Shown here: in pieces, positions 52,411 through 62,841 of the stretch | How positions within the stretch are numbered: the stretch's first letter is position 1 | Layout: each line of letters opens with the position of its first letter | Assembly: GCA_030220185.1 (NCBI GenBank) | Contig: JASPKZ010007249.1 | Location: forward strand, 186,001-250,000 | Length of the DNA: 64,000 nucleotides | Source: Diploptera punctata | Lineage: Eukaryota > Arthropoda > Insecta > Blattodea > Blaberidae | Direction of reading: 5' to 3' | Position numbers and translations under genes: made by a program | Notes under the pieces: model-generated | Told to the model about the DNA's origin: nothing | Database searches by the model: none | The model's input: the letters and a program-made list of their open reading frames with translations, nothing else

Positions 52411-52799
52411 ATAATAAAAACAATGTTTAACCTTTAAACAGAAACATCTCCCAATAGTATGTAATTAGAAACATGTGATCTCTCAGGCCTATTTGTGAAC
52501 TTATTAAATATTGTCAAATAATTGCACTTTAAATGTGAGATTCTATCAAATTAGGATCTAGCCACATACATTCTACAATATATACATATTGTGAAAAGTC
52601 AAGATGTGCAACCAAGAAGAAATAAATTATTGTTACATAAAATTAACTTATTATATAAATAATGTTATTAGAAATAAAACACATTATTGTGAATATGTCT
52701 GTTTGAAGTTCTGATATTATTTATGAGTTTATCAGCAACACTAATGTGTGTATAATAAATTCTTCTTGGAAAATATTACACCACATTTTTTTAGCACAG

Positions 52800-53760
52800 T
52801 TTACACAACTATTCTGCTGCATTCAAGGTAAACTGGCATGTTGCATTTGTATGCTCTTTTTCTTTCTCTAAGGGAATGGTCACACCTTCCTCTTTTCCAG
52901 TCCGTCATTTGGAAGTACTTCTGCTTATTGATTATTTTTGAGTGCCTCCAAGCCCATTGCGGATAAGTTCTCTGACATTGTAGATGTTTCCTTAGATGTG
53001 GCTCTATCAACTTCATTGCTAAGTTCTTGATGTACTTCAAGTAGGTTGTAAGTGGATTTCTTCTATAACTTAAGTAGAAGATGTAGCTGTTGATGCAGTT
53101 TATATTGACAAAAGTGTAAAATATGGTCATGTGCCATCATGTGTGCTTGTTTGATGAATAGTTGCAGACTTTATAACCAGTATATCTACACGTGATTTGA
53201 TAGAATTATGTAGCATATCATTTCAAGTTTGCTTTTTGTGCTTTTGGTTTTCAATATTGTAATATATTGAAGATACATGGTTAACTGCCTTGTTCTTTTT
53301 TTGACACAAATGATAGAAGTGTTGTGGTTTTTGGAAAATCCATATAATGCTGATCCAATTGGCCTTACATTCTGGTGGAATTTCGCGCTTATTTTTTCTA
53401 ATCTTTCCACATGTGAGTCCTCTATTCATTAGTTTACCAACTAGTTCCACAGATGTAAACCAGTTATCTGCAGTAATATTTCTATTACTGTTGTGATAAA
53501 TTTTATAAGATACAATTTACTTTTGGCTCTTTCTCCAATAACTCATTTTCACTGTCAGTATCTGTGTCTAGTACACAATCATCGTTAATATGAAATCAGG
53601 ATCATTATCTGAATCAACAACATAACCACAATTTCCATCTTCTTTAGCAGAGTCCCGTAATTGGTATTGAAGCCATGAATCTAAATTTGGATCGTTGTCA
53701 TGAATCTGCTTAGTTGTTGATGGACGATGCATTCTGAAGCTGAAAAAATATAACTTGTAG
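52800..53760 (-). pseudogene. piggyBac-like transposase relic, internally deleted
   Basis: The minus-strand N-terminus near 53731 reads MHRPSTTKQIHDNDPNLDSW, with acidic stretches. The catalytic core is missing. It then resumes with ELVGKLMNRGLTCGKIRKNK (53450..53223) and continues FVNINCINSYIFYL and a cysteine-containing end (52801..53130). The order matches piggyBac transposases (KNKREIPPE motif), with the Asp-bearing middle deleted. Element ends were not identified. Confidence 0.75.
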
Positions 53761-54213
53761 ACATATAATCACATTTATTGTTTCTACAGTGATATAACAT
53801 TCCAATGTTGGGCCTTAGCCTCGCCTTTGTTAGGAGTTACTAGATGATAAAGTTAATTTAATTATGTTTATTTCCCTAAAAATGTCATAAATGGTATGCA
53901 GTCATCATACATACCTAATAAGATATCTATAGGCAATTAAGTTATTACTAGGAAGAAAGTCGATAAATTTTGATTAGAGGCCTCTTTATTCAGGCTTTAG
54001 GATCTTTTCGAGCCTGAAAATCTTCAGACTCGGTACCCACAAGTTATAGTTCCTCCTGGAGTACTTGCTCTTTGAAATTTTCACATGTAATCACATAAAC
54101 AGAGTAATAAAGTCATGATTAATCTTACTCTAGAAATAAATAGTTATACAATTCATGTATACGAAACTGTGGTCTACCAGACATCAGGTTCATGCACAGA
54201 TAGAGATAAATGA

Positions 54214-54350
54214 TTTTAATTATTTTATTTTGAGTCTGTTTATCTTACCTCAATATTAATGTTCAAGAACAAATCAACATTAACATTGAGTAAGATAAAC
54301 AGACTCAAAATAAAATAATTAAAACAACCTCAAAATATTTAAAATAAACT
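54214..54350 (+). mobile_element. PLE-2-type foldback F10, core deleted
   Basis: Arms ATCTTACCTCAATATTAATG and complement, the same edge sequence as F7 and PLE-2, but with the region holding the ribozyme core removed. The tail begins AACCTCAAAATATTT. Confidence 0.6.
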
Positions 54351-54741
54351 GAATGTTGATTGTTGTTTTAAATGCGCGACAATTAGAGGAAAAGGTACTG
54401 ACAAAAGCAGACCACAATTCTAACCACTTTCGCCACATTGCAGCATTAAAATTATACATGGGCCTCATGGTGTTTCGGTTTAAGGGTAACAGTATAAATA
54501 AAAAAGCATGAATACATTTGAGTCTACATGAAGGAGTTATAAAAAATTACCATTATTACACTCTCAATCGGGAAAAATATTAAATAAGCTATTTCCTAAA
54601 AAAATAAAAGGATCAACTTAAAAAGAAACAAACTTCTTGGTGGAATTTGCAAGGACACAAAATACATTTTAGGATTAAAAATTCATATTAAAATAGTATT
54701 TCTTAAAAGTTATTGACAATTTATAAGTAGAAACACTAACT

Positions 54742-55529
54742 CATAAGAATTAAATTAATCGTGATTATTTCATACCTCATACTTCTATATTTCTTTAAAT
54801 ACAGCACTGCAGTATCGGCAATTTCTTATCACCATCATCAGCTGTTTTCACGATTATCAATTTTTACTTTTGTTGATAGTTATCTGATGTTCTTTTAAAG
54901 AATTATTTTTTAAACTGTCATCTGGTGTTCATTTTAATGAATCATTTTCTAAACCGCCATCTGTTGTATTTTTCGAGAACTTTGTAATCAAGCTAGGTTC
55001 ATTTGGAATTAAGTTCATAGTTCTAGTATGGTTTTTTTGAATATATATATATTTTTTTAAACCTTTAGATTTAACAATTTGGAAAAAAATATATATTCAA
55101 AAAAACCATACTAGAACTATGGACTTCGAAATTTTTTTTAAACCTTTAGATTTAACAGTTTGGGAAAAAATATATATTCAAAAAAACCATACTAGAACTA
55201 TGAACTTTGAAATTCCAGATGAACCTAGCTTGATTACAAAGTTCTTCAAAAATACAACAGATGGCGGTTTAGAAAATGATTCATTAAAATGAACACCAGA
55301 TGGCAGTTTAAAAAATAATTCTTTAAAAGAACATCAGATGGCAGTTTGGATAATTATCAACAAAAGTAAAAATTGATAATCGTGAAAACAGCTGATGATG
55401 GTGATAAGAAATTGCCGATACTGCAGTGCTGTATTTAAAGAAATATAGAAGTATGAGGTATGAAATAATCACGATTAATTTAATTCTTGAAGCTCATAAT
55501 GTTAAAAATTCCCAAATTTAGTATATAAA
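54742..55529 (+). mobile_element. Palindromic PLE-1 3' ends
   Basis: Two copies of the PLE-1 C-terminal region and 3' end, head to head around about 55060: minus 54770..55060, plus 55061..55480. A short tandem repeat of the TTTAGATTTAACA..TTTGG segment lies in the centre. Flanked by TAGAAACACTAAC (54728..54740 and 55530..55542). Each arm has a hammerhead-like relic. Confidence 0.78.
55392..55428 (+). ncRNA. Hammerhead-like relic with full CUGAUGA box
   Basis: CUGAUGA, U, helix II GGUGAU/AUUGCC (six pairs incl. two wobble), GAUA, ACUGCAGU, G, helix I ACAG/CUGU. Same GAUA and cleavage-site G as PLE-1. The compensated helix II, which differs in sequence from PLE-1 (GACGAC/GUCGCC), suggests the fold was once maintained. 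Confidence 0.45.
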
Positions 55530-56207
55530 TAGAAACACTAACTGTTATGGGTGAATACTAATTCTGACTTTTGGTTATGACAATAATGTAGGGATTCTCA
55601 ATCAAATATTGCGTGCAATCTATATATAATTTTATTATCCAGTCTTATCTACTTAATTCATGCCATATATTTTACTACATAATACATTTCACAAGTGTTA
55701 GTTTTGATATTAAATAGTACACTCAATGAAGTTGATTGAAAAAAACAGAGTACTTTGTAATCTTAAATTTGTCTTTTCTATAAATTCAAAATGGCTGTGT
55801 GAAATATCCTTTTATGAATATCTAATATTAAGTAATGTTCGTGATTATGATTCCAGGTTGGAATCAAGATAGGTAAGTTAGTAATATAAAGGATTAATTT
55901 TATAAATTTAGATTGTTAATGTCAATTAAAAATGTATTTGACTGTGTATTAATATATGAGTCATTATATTAATAAAACTGTATTACAAATATATAAGAAT
56001 TTTAATGAATTCATTTATGAAGAATTAGCCAAGACTTCTCATTCCTTTGTGAATTAGCATATCACACTGTTACATTTACTTAAATGGAAACTTGCAAATG
56101 CACTGAAATTGGTGTCGCATCGTATTCAGATTTTTAAAAAATATCTATTTAGGGAAAAAAATAAGAATTATCATGAAACAGTAAATTTTGTTTTCTCTCA
56201 TAAAAAA

Positions 56208-56785
56208 AGTAAAGTGATCCCACAACAGACCCGGAGGCCCTTGGGGTAGTAGGAGGTTAGGGCTCCCACTTTTTCCAGACAATTGGCACTTTGTCAGCCC
56301 TGCGTGGCGGCCGCCTTTACCCCCAGAACAAGCGTCTGGTACTCATTTACATTAGAGGCTGAGTCGACCCCAGGGCCATAGTGCCGCCAGAGGGTTTGGG
56401 TCAGTTTAAAAATCCTGACCCCAATGGGACTTGAACCCTCGACCCTTTGGCTTGTAGCTCAGTGCCTTAACCACTACGCTACGGCGTGCCCCAAAAGTAA
56501 AGTGATCCCACAACAGGCCCGGAGGCCCTTGGGGTAGTAGGAGGTTAAGGCTCCCACTTTTTTGTAGACAATCGGCACTTTATGTCAGCCCTGCGTGACG
56601 GTCGCCTTTACCCCCAGAACAAGCGTCTGGTACTCATTTCCGTTAGAGGCTGAGTCAACCCCAGGGCCATAGTGCCGCCAGAGGGTTTGGGTCAGTTTAA
56701 TAATCCTGACCCCAACGGGACTTGAACCCTTGACCCTCCGGCTTGTAGCTCAGTGCCTTAACCACTACGCTACGGCGTGCCCCCG
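56208..56785 (-). repeat. SINE-D tandem pair
   Basis: Two ~288-bp copies in direct orientation. Minus-strand heads (GGGGCACGCCGTAGCGTAG) at 56494 and 56783; body with CCCCAGAACAAGCGTCTGG. About 93 percent alike by eye; the junction repeats AAAAAGTAAAGTGATCCCAC. Confidence 0.8.
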
Positions 56786-56999
56786 TTTTCTCTAATAGAT
56801 TTAGTTATTATTAGAATTAGTTTGAAATTCCCACATATTAGACATATTTAAACGAATCAAAATCAAATTATATTTTAATTACTCAATTTCAAATATGCTT
56901 GAAATCATAGCGCATATTCACATCTTTGAAATTATGACTAATTTATCATGATAAAAGAGTAAATGGATAATTGGAATTTTCATAGTTAAATATCGGTTG

Positions 57000-57080
57000 A
57001 AAATGAGGGGGATGTCCTCTTGAAAACTGCAGTTCCCGTTTTTAAGAAAACATAAACTATTGAGGTAAGATAAGAAGTGA
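57000..57080 (+). mobile_element. PLE 3'-end remnant
   Basis: GAGG..CCTC helix, GAAA, palindromic AACTGCAGTT, C, then ATTGAGGTAAGATAAG: the PLE end signature with the CUGAUGA box eroded to AAAATGA. No arms or coding part. Confidence 0.4.
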
Positions 57081-57203
57081 CTCACTAATTCATTGAATTC
57101 AAATTTTGTTTATAATATAAAGCTATGCCAATTTCAAAATTAATAAAGAGCAGAGTTTTAAAACTTATATGTAAATCTCCTATTTCAGTACCTGTCCAAA
57201 AAT

Positions 57204-58440
57204 ATGGAAGAGAGAGTGAAATGTATAATTAATGATATTTACAGTTCACCAAAGCATATTAATCTCAACCTTAGCTTAATAGAGATCAAACAGAACACCC
57301 TAATACTAGATTTTAATGGACACTCAAAATTATGGGGATATAAATCATCAACAATAGAAGAATTTATAGAAGGAAATACAGTTAATCTACGAGGGTGAAT
57401 CAAATATAAACCGGAATTATTGTTTACAATTTTATTGAATTAACAAAAAAATACAAAACCACCACCTCATTTTTCTACATAGTCTCCTGCATTTCCAACA
57501 CACTTTTGCCATCGAGTTGGCAACTTTTTGATGCTGTCCTTGAAGAATGAGGGATGACATGTAATCAGCCAGTTGTGCACAAACTCCTCTACTGCTGCAT
57601 TGTCACCAAACCGCCTTCCTCCCAGGTCTTCTTTCAGTGGCCCAAACAAATGGTAGTCACAGGGTGACAAATCTGGACTGTAAGGAGGATGTTCCAGAGG
57701 TGTCCAATGTTTTTTCGTCAGTTTTTCTTGCGTCAACCAAGCAGTGTGTGGCCTTGCATTGTCATGCAGCACAATCACATTTTGGATCGGTTTCCGGCGG
57801 CACTTGTTGCAATATGCTACTTTTGTCTCATCCAAAAGCCATGTGAAGAAATTTCAGAAATTGTTACGCGCTGATCCTCCTCAATAAGGTCCCATACAGC
57901 ACGAATGTTGTCTGCAGTGATGCTTGTTCGTTGCCGTCTTTGGTGGGGCTCATTTTCCACTGAATCCCGGCCCGCTAAAATTTTTTTGCGCCATTCATAC
58001 GCCTGCATCCCCGAACTGCGCATGGAGCCTTCTCAAAATTTCAGAAGGTTTAGTGCCTTCTTTTGCCAAAAACTTAATAATAATGCATTGCGCAATAGAC
58101 GCGTGTACCTCTTGCTTGCTCATGGCGTACTGAAGCAAGCGGCTGCTCTTCGGAGTGCGACACATCAAGATCCCTACTCCAGACACCCCCACCAAATTCC
58201 TACCAAACCGCAACCTTTGCAGATCACTACCAGAGCCTCCAGATACAAATTTTGGTTTATATTTGATCCACCCTCGTAATTTACAATCCAAGTGATTTTA
58301 AAACATACATCCACTACACTGGAGATTCTACAAATTTAGATTTAGTAATAACATCAACAGACATAACACATCTAACGAAAAGGAAAATTCTAAAGATATA
58401 GATAGTGGTAACAGAATTATTACTACAGAAACAAAAAAAA
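57204..58440 (+). mobile_element. LINE endonuclease-domain fragment split by a mariner
   Basis: 57204..57389 reads NTLILDFNGHSKLWGYKSST, the DFN-H catalytic region of an APE-type endonuclease. After removing 57390..58276 and one TA, the frame continues NLIYNPSDFKTYIHYTGDST and NLDLVITS. The clean reading proves where the mariner inserted. Confidence 0.8.
57390..58276 (-). mobile_element. mariner-like element, internally deleted
   Basis: Terminal repeats CGAGGGTGAATCAAATATAA and complement; TA at both flanks (57388..57389 and 58277..58278). The minus-strand transposase pieces MSKQEVHASIAQCIIIKFLA, RVTISEISSHGFWMRQK and VIVLHDNARPHTAWLTQEKL, then HPPYSPDLSPCDYHLFGPLK are in order, but the first catalytic Asp region is missing. 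887 bp against about 1.3 kb for a complete element. Confidence 0.85.
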
Positions 58441-59122
58441 ACACAAGTACCTGAAACTGGAATTGTTGGTTAGGCTCTTGCGTTGGGCGACATGTTGAAC
58501 CGGTTTGCTTGTTGGTGAGCTGATGAGTTCTCAGGGTGTAAATTTTTATATAATCAGAAATAATTTAAACTTATCATTTAAGTTTTAAACAAGTTCTATA
58601 CGATTTATTCTCAGAAAGTACAAATGTTACTATTACAGTTATTTATCTAAGAGTGGAGTTGATGAAATTATTCTAAATCCAAGTACACATTATTAAAATC
58701 TTTTAGTGTTCCGATTTAAGAAGACTGAAATTTCTTCTAAGTCCCAAATTATCTGAAGTTTTGCACCATCGCGAAAGTTACTGAATTAAGATGTTTTGCG
58801 TTTGAGATTGTGGACTAGAGTGTAGAATAATCTCGTATAAGAGAAAATGTTATGCGTTTTCACTTAAAAAAGGCGTTGGCCATGCCTATGTTTCATCCTC
58901 TCCACTTTACACAATTTTGGTATACATGTTACAGTAAATGTTATTCACTAATCATATGTTCCTTGGGAGGGAGGTGTAAAGCCCTGGAAATTCCTAAAAT
59001 GTAAGTTCATATCTATGAATATTTTGATAATTTTACATGTGTGAATCTTTCACGTGTATATGTCATCCTTATTTCTCCATATTTTAAGAGCCAGAGATGT
59101 TAATTAACGTTTTCAGGTGACT
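58441..59122. other. Spacer, nothing recognised
   Basis: AT-rich, no repeat partner or coding similarity found. Confidence 0.35.
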
Positions 59123-59134
59123 GGATTATAATTA

Positions 59135-59525
59135 TGAGATAAAAACTAAAAATATGTACCTTTTTGGCAGGCATCATCATCCTCAACTGTGTTAAAATAT
59201 ATTTAAAATATCTGGAGGCCTTTCGGAAGTTAACTTCCATCATCAGCAGGGTGCATATCTGCTACTAGTTGTTGGTTAAGACGTAGACTCGATGTGTCTT
59301 TAGTAGCAACTCAAGCTACTAAAGACACATCAAGTCTACGTCTTAATCAACAATAACTAGTAGCAGATATGCACCCTGCTGATGATGGAAGTTAACTTCC
59401 AAAAGGCCTCCAGATAATATTTTAACACAGTTGAGGACGATGACACCTGCCAAAAAGGTACATATTTTAAGTTTTTATCTCATGACTATTCACCTCAACG
59501 GAATTTGATATGAATTTTATTAGTA
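59135..59525 (+). mobile_element. PLE-type foldback element F11
   Basis: A 391-bp unit with long near-perfect arms (59136..59305 and 59315..59483) that include TAGTAGCAGATATGCACCCT. The 12-bp duplication TGGATTATAATT lies at 59123..59134 and 59526..59537. A different arm family from F1-F10, with the same layout. Confidence 0.78.
59215..59246 (-). ncRNA. Hammerhead-like core in F11
   Basis: Minus strand: CUGAUGA, U, helix II GGAAG/CUUCC with loop UUAA, GAAA, palindromic AGGCCU, C, with GUC... helix I pairs CUG/CAG next to the core. The plus-strand copy 59379..59410 differs only by AAAA instead of GAAA. Confidence 0.52.
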
Positions 59526-59824
59526 TGGATTATAATTGCTTTCTGATTTGGTTAACAGATAACTAAGAATTTAGTTTCTTTTAAATTTGTAAACTGTCAT
59601 ACATAAGTGTCAATTGATGACGTCATCTTTAGCATGTAACCTTTTCTTATGGTGTAATGAATATTGCTTGTTACATGTGTAATCAGGCAAGATAGTTTTT
59701 GGCATTATAACAATTCTTTGTGTTATTTTTACATTGGAGTTTTTTCCTGGACCGGTATGACTCACATGTCTTTTGTAACAATATTGATAAGATTATATAT
59801 TTTTATTATTTATTGAATTCTTAA

Positions 59825-61540
59825 TTGAATTATAATGTTGATATTATTTTCTTAATCCCAGTCTCATTTTTGGAAAATGATATCACTAGGCCTCAACCAA
59901 AAATATATAAAGTTTTAAAAAATTTAAATAATGATTCAAGAGAAAATGCACATTTAAATTGTATATCTAAAGAATCTTGGCTTACCTACTTCCATCATTT
60001 ATGGACACAAAAGGATGATTTATTACAAATACCAATCTCTAATAACACTGCTTTGGAACAAATTTCTATAGATGAATTAACTGATGTTGTTAAATCATTA
60101 AAAAGTAACAAAGCTCCCGGAGAGAAGACCACATTAATCAAGAATTATTTAAATTTTCAACTAAAAATTTTTTAGACAGATTTCTTATTCTCCTTAATAT
60201 GATATGGGAAGGACAAGAACCACCACAAAGCTGGAACAAATCCATTGTAATACCAATCTTGAAAAAAGGAAGTCGCCAAATCAAAGATAACTATCGTGGA
60301 ATTAGCTTGTTGAACTCTGGATATAAAATTTATGCTAATATAGTTAAGAATAAATTGAACAAAATTTATGAAAATATAATTGGAGAAGAGCAGAATGGAT
60401 TCAGAAAGGGTAGATCTTGTACAGATGGATTCTTTACTCTAAAACTACTATTAGAAAAGCACAAGGAATTCAATATAGAAACTCATATCGCCTTCGTTGA
60501 CTTCATAAAGGCTTTTGACAAAGTAGACAGAAATATATTACTACAAATTTTAGCTGATGATAACGTTCCACAACAATATATTACTAATATCTTCAACATC
60601 TATAAAGATAATGAAATCTCTGTTAAACAAGATGGCAAATTAATCTTCTTGGGAAAAGATCAACACTGGAGTAAGACAGGGATGTGGACTTTCACCGGTG
60701 CTTTTCATTATATAACATGAATAAATTAATAAATGAATGGAGGAAAAACACAACGAGGATATATACCCATCAACAGGAACCTCAAACTCGATGCTATTCT
60801 TTTTGCAGACGATTTAGCTCTTCTGGCACTTTCCGAAAATTATTTGCAACGATCAATTTATAATTTACAAAAAATAGGTGCCAAATTTAATATGGAAATA
60901 TCAATTAACAAAACTAAAATTATGGCTTTTCATGGGAAGGGCCCCATACAAAGTAAAATCTGTCTCCAGAATAAAATTTTAGAGAGATCTAATCAATTTA
61001 AATATCTTGGATATTATCTCTCTATCTGGGATGAAAAGGATATCCCTGAAAAAGTTACTAGTTATAATAAAAGTTTAGGAATTATTAATCAAGTTACGAA
61101 ACCATCCCTTGTACAAAAAAACACCAGATTACGTTTATATAACACTTTTGGCTAGACCAGTGTTGACCTATGGTAGTGAAGCATGGACACTAAAAAAAAC
61201 AACATGAAAGCAGAATAACGGCTTGTGAAATGAGATTCATGCGCAGAACAGCGGGTTACACCAGATGGGATCGGAAAAGGAACACCGATATCTTAAAAGA
61301 ATTGAAGACTACGCCAATTTTGGAATATATTAAACAGTACCAACTAAATTGGAAACACCATCTTGAAAGAATGAGTTCAAATCGGATCCCCAAAGCTGTT
61401 TATAATTATATACCAAGAGGACGAAGATCACTGGGCCGTCCTATGAAACGCTGGAGGGAAAATTTTCTATAGGATCGTAACAGGCCTTGGCCTAATACTT
61501 GGAAGAAAGAAGAAAAAGAAGAATCCCAGTAATTTTGTGG
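59825..61540 (+). mobile_element. LINE with most of the RT domain, four frame pieces
   Basis: 59825..60175: linker, VVKSLKSNKAPG. 60199..60720: IPILKKGSRQIKDNYRGISL, EEQNGFRKGRSCTDG and motif A (HIAFVDFIKAFDKVDRN). 60733..61155: catalytic FADDLALLALSEN and INKTKIMAF. 61230..61472: HLERMSSNRIPK and SLGRPMKRWREN. Three frameshifts and the lost Q-G motif region near 60670 make it a pseudogene. The 3' end is TAGGATCGTAACAGGCC plus an AAGAAG tail. The endonuclease part is absent. Confidence 0.88.
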
Positions 61541-62063
61541 CTCTAATGATATGTTATAAGTTATGTTTATCTTATAGCATATTTGATTGCATTTTCAATA
61601 CATTGTTTTGGGCCAATAAATTATCACTACATAAACCCATACCCAAAGATGGAATTTCAAACAAGCAGAATAGGCCCATTTAAGGAGTGCTGTTCTGGAG
61701 TAGCAGTCTAGGGTATAAGGTTGGAGTGTGGTAGATGAAAAGGATGACAGTCCTGGCCGGGAATGTGGGGCTGGAGTGGACCGGCCAAAATCGCCCGTGT
61801 AAATACAATTTGCAAAAGTTCTTGAGTGGTGCATGGAGTTTCTGCCTGGCAGCAGAGATGGAATTCATGAACACAGCAAAATGTACATGGCAAGATCATA
61901 AAACAAATACAGAAATATTATCATGAACTTAAAAGTTGAACCCATTCTAGGAAAAATACAATTACAAAAACAAATGGAGACTATACAGTGGAAAAATGAC
62001 TAGAGAGTTTGATTATAATTATTTTCTAATAGTCCAGGATGATATTTAAAGAGAAAAATTATA
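61541..62063. other. Unclassified spacer
   Basis: 61650..61900 is GC-richer than its surroundings (GGGAATGTGGGGCTGGAGTG) with overlapping short frames on both strands. No similarity I can name. Confidence 0.3.
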
Positions 62064-62841
62064 CGCTCAGACCAGGATTTGAACCAACTGCTCTACCAAC
62101 TGAGCTACTGGAGCAAATACTGATCTAAATGCAAATCTTTCTCTATATACGTTGTAATTCCCACCCACCAAATTCTATGAAGCCTTTGCTTCTATCTTTG
62201 CAAATGGCAGCTTCTTTATTAAGAAGACATATATTTGGGAATTATACATTACATTATAAATGCCAGTACGGCTTCTTTTGATGTTTTTACCAGGGATTAT
62301 AATAATAATCCCTGGTTTTTACTATTCATTTCATACATCTCAATGATGGATAAATCATAGTTAAAGAGAAAAATTATACGCTCTGACCGGGACCCTTGAT
62401 TCTCTAGACCAACTGAGCTACCAGAGCAAGTACCGATCTAAACACAAATCTTTCTCTATGTACATTGTAATTCCTGCCCAGCAAATGCTATGAAGCCTTT
62501 GCTTCTATCTTTGCAAATGGTGGCTTCTTTATTAAGAAGACATATATTTGGGAATTATACATTACATCATAAATGCCAGTATGGCTTCTTTTGATGTTTT
62601 TATTATTTGTTTCATACATCTCAATGATGGATAAATCATATTTAAAGAGAAAAACTATACGCTCAGACTAGGACTTGAACCCGGAACCCTTGGTTCTCTA
62701 GACCAAGTGCTCTACCAACTGAGCTACCGGAGCAAGTACCGATCTAAATGCAAGTCTTTCTCTATATACTTTGTAATTCCTGCCCACCAAATGCTATGAA
62801 GCCTTTGCTTCTATCTTTGCAAATGGCGGCTTCTTTATTAA
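62064..62841 (-). repeat. SINE-A tandem array, three units
   Basis: Minus-strand tRNA-like heads at 62064..62114 (5' and mid parts only), 62379..62428 (deleted) and 62660..62734 (complete; GGTTCAAGTCC-type B box). Period about 300 bp. The third unit is cut at TTAA by the following piggyBac. Confidence 0.8.

Noticed and set aside
52801..53130. Independent cysteine-containing host gene
   Set aside because: Order and spacing fit the C-terminal part of the piggyBac relic on the same strand.
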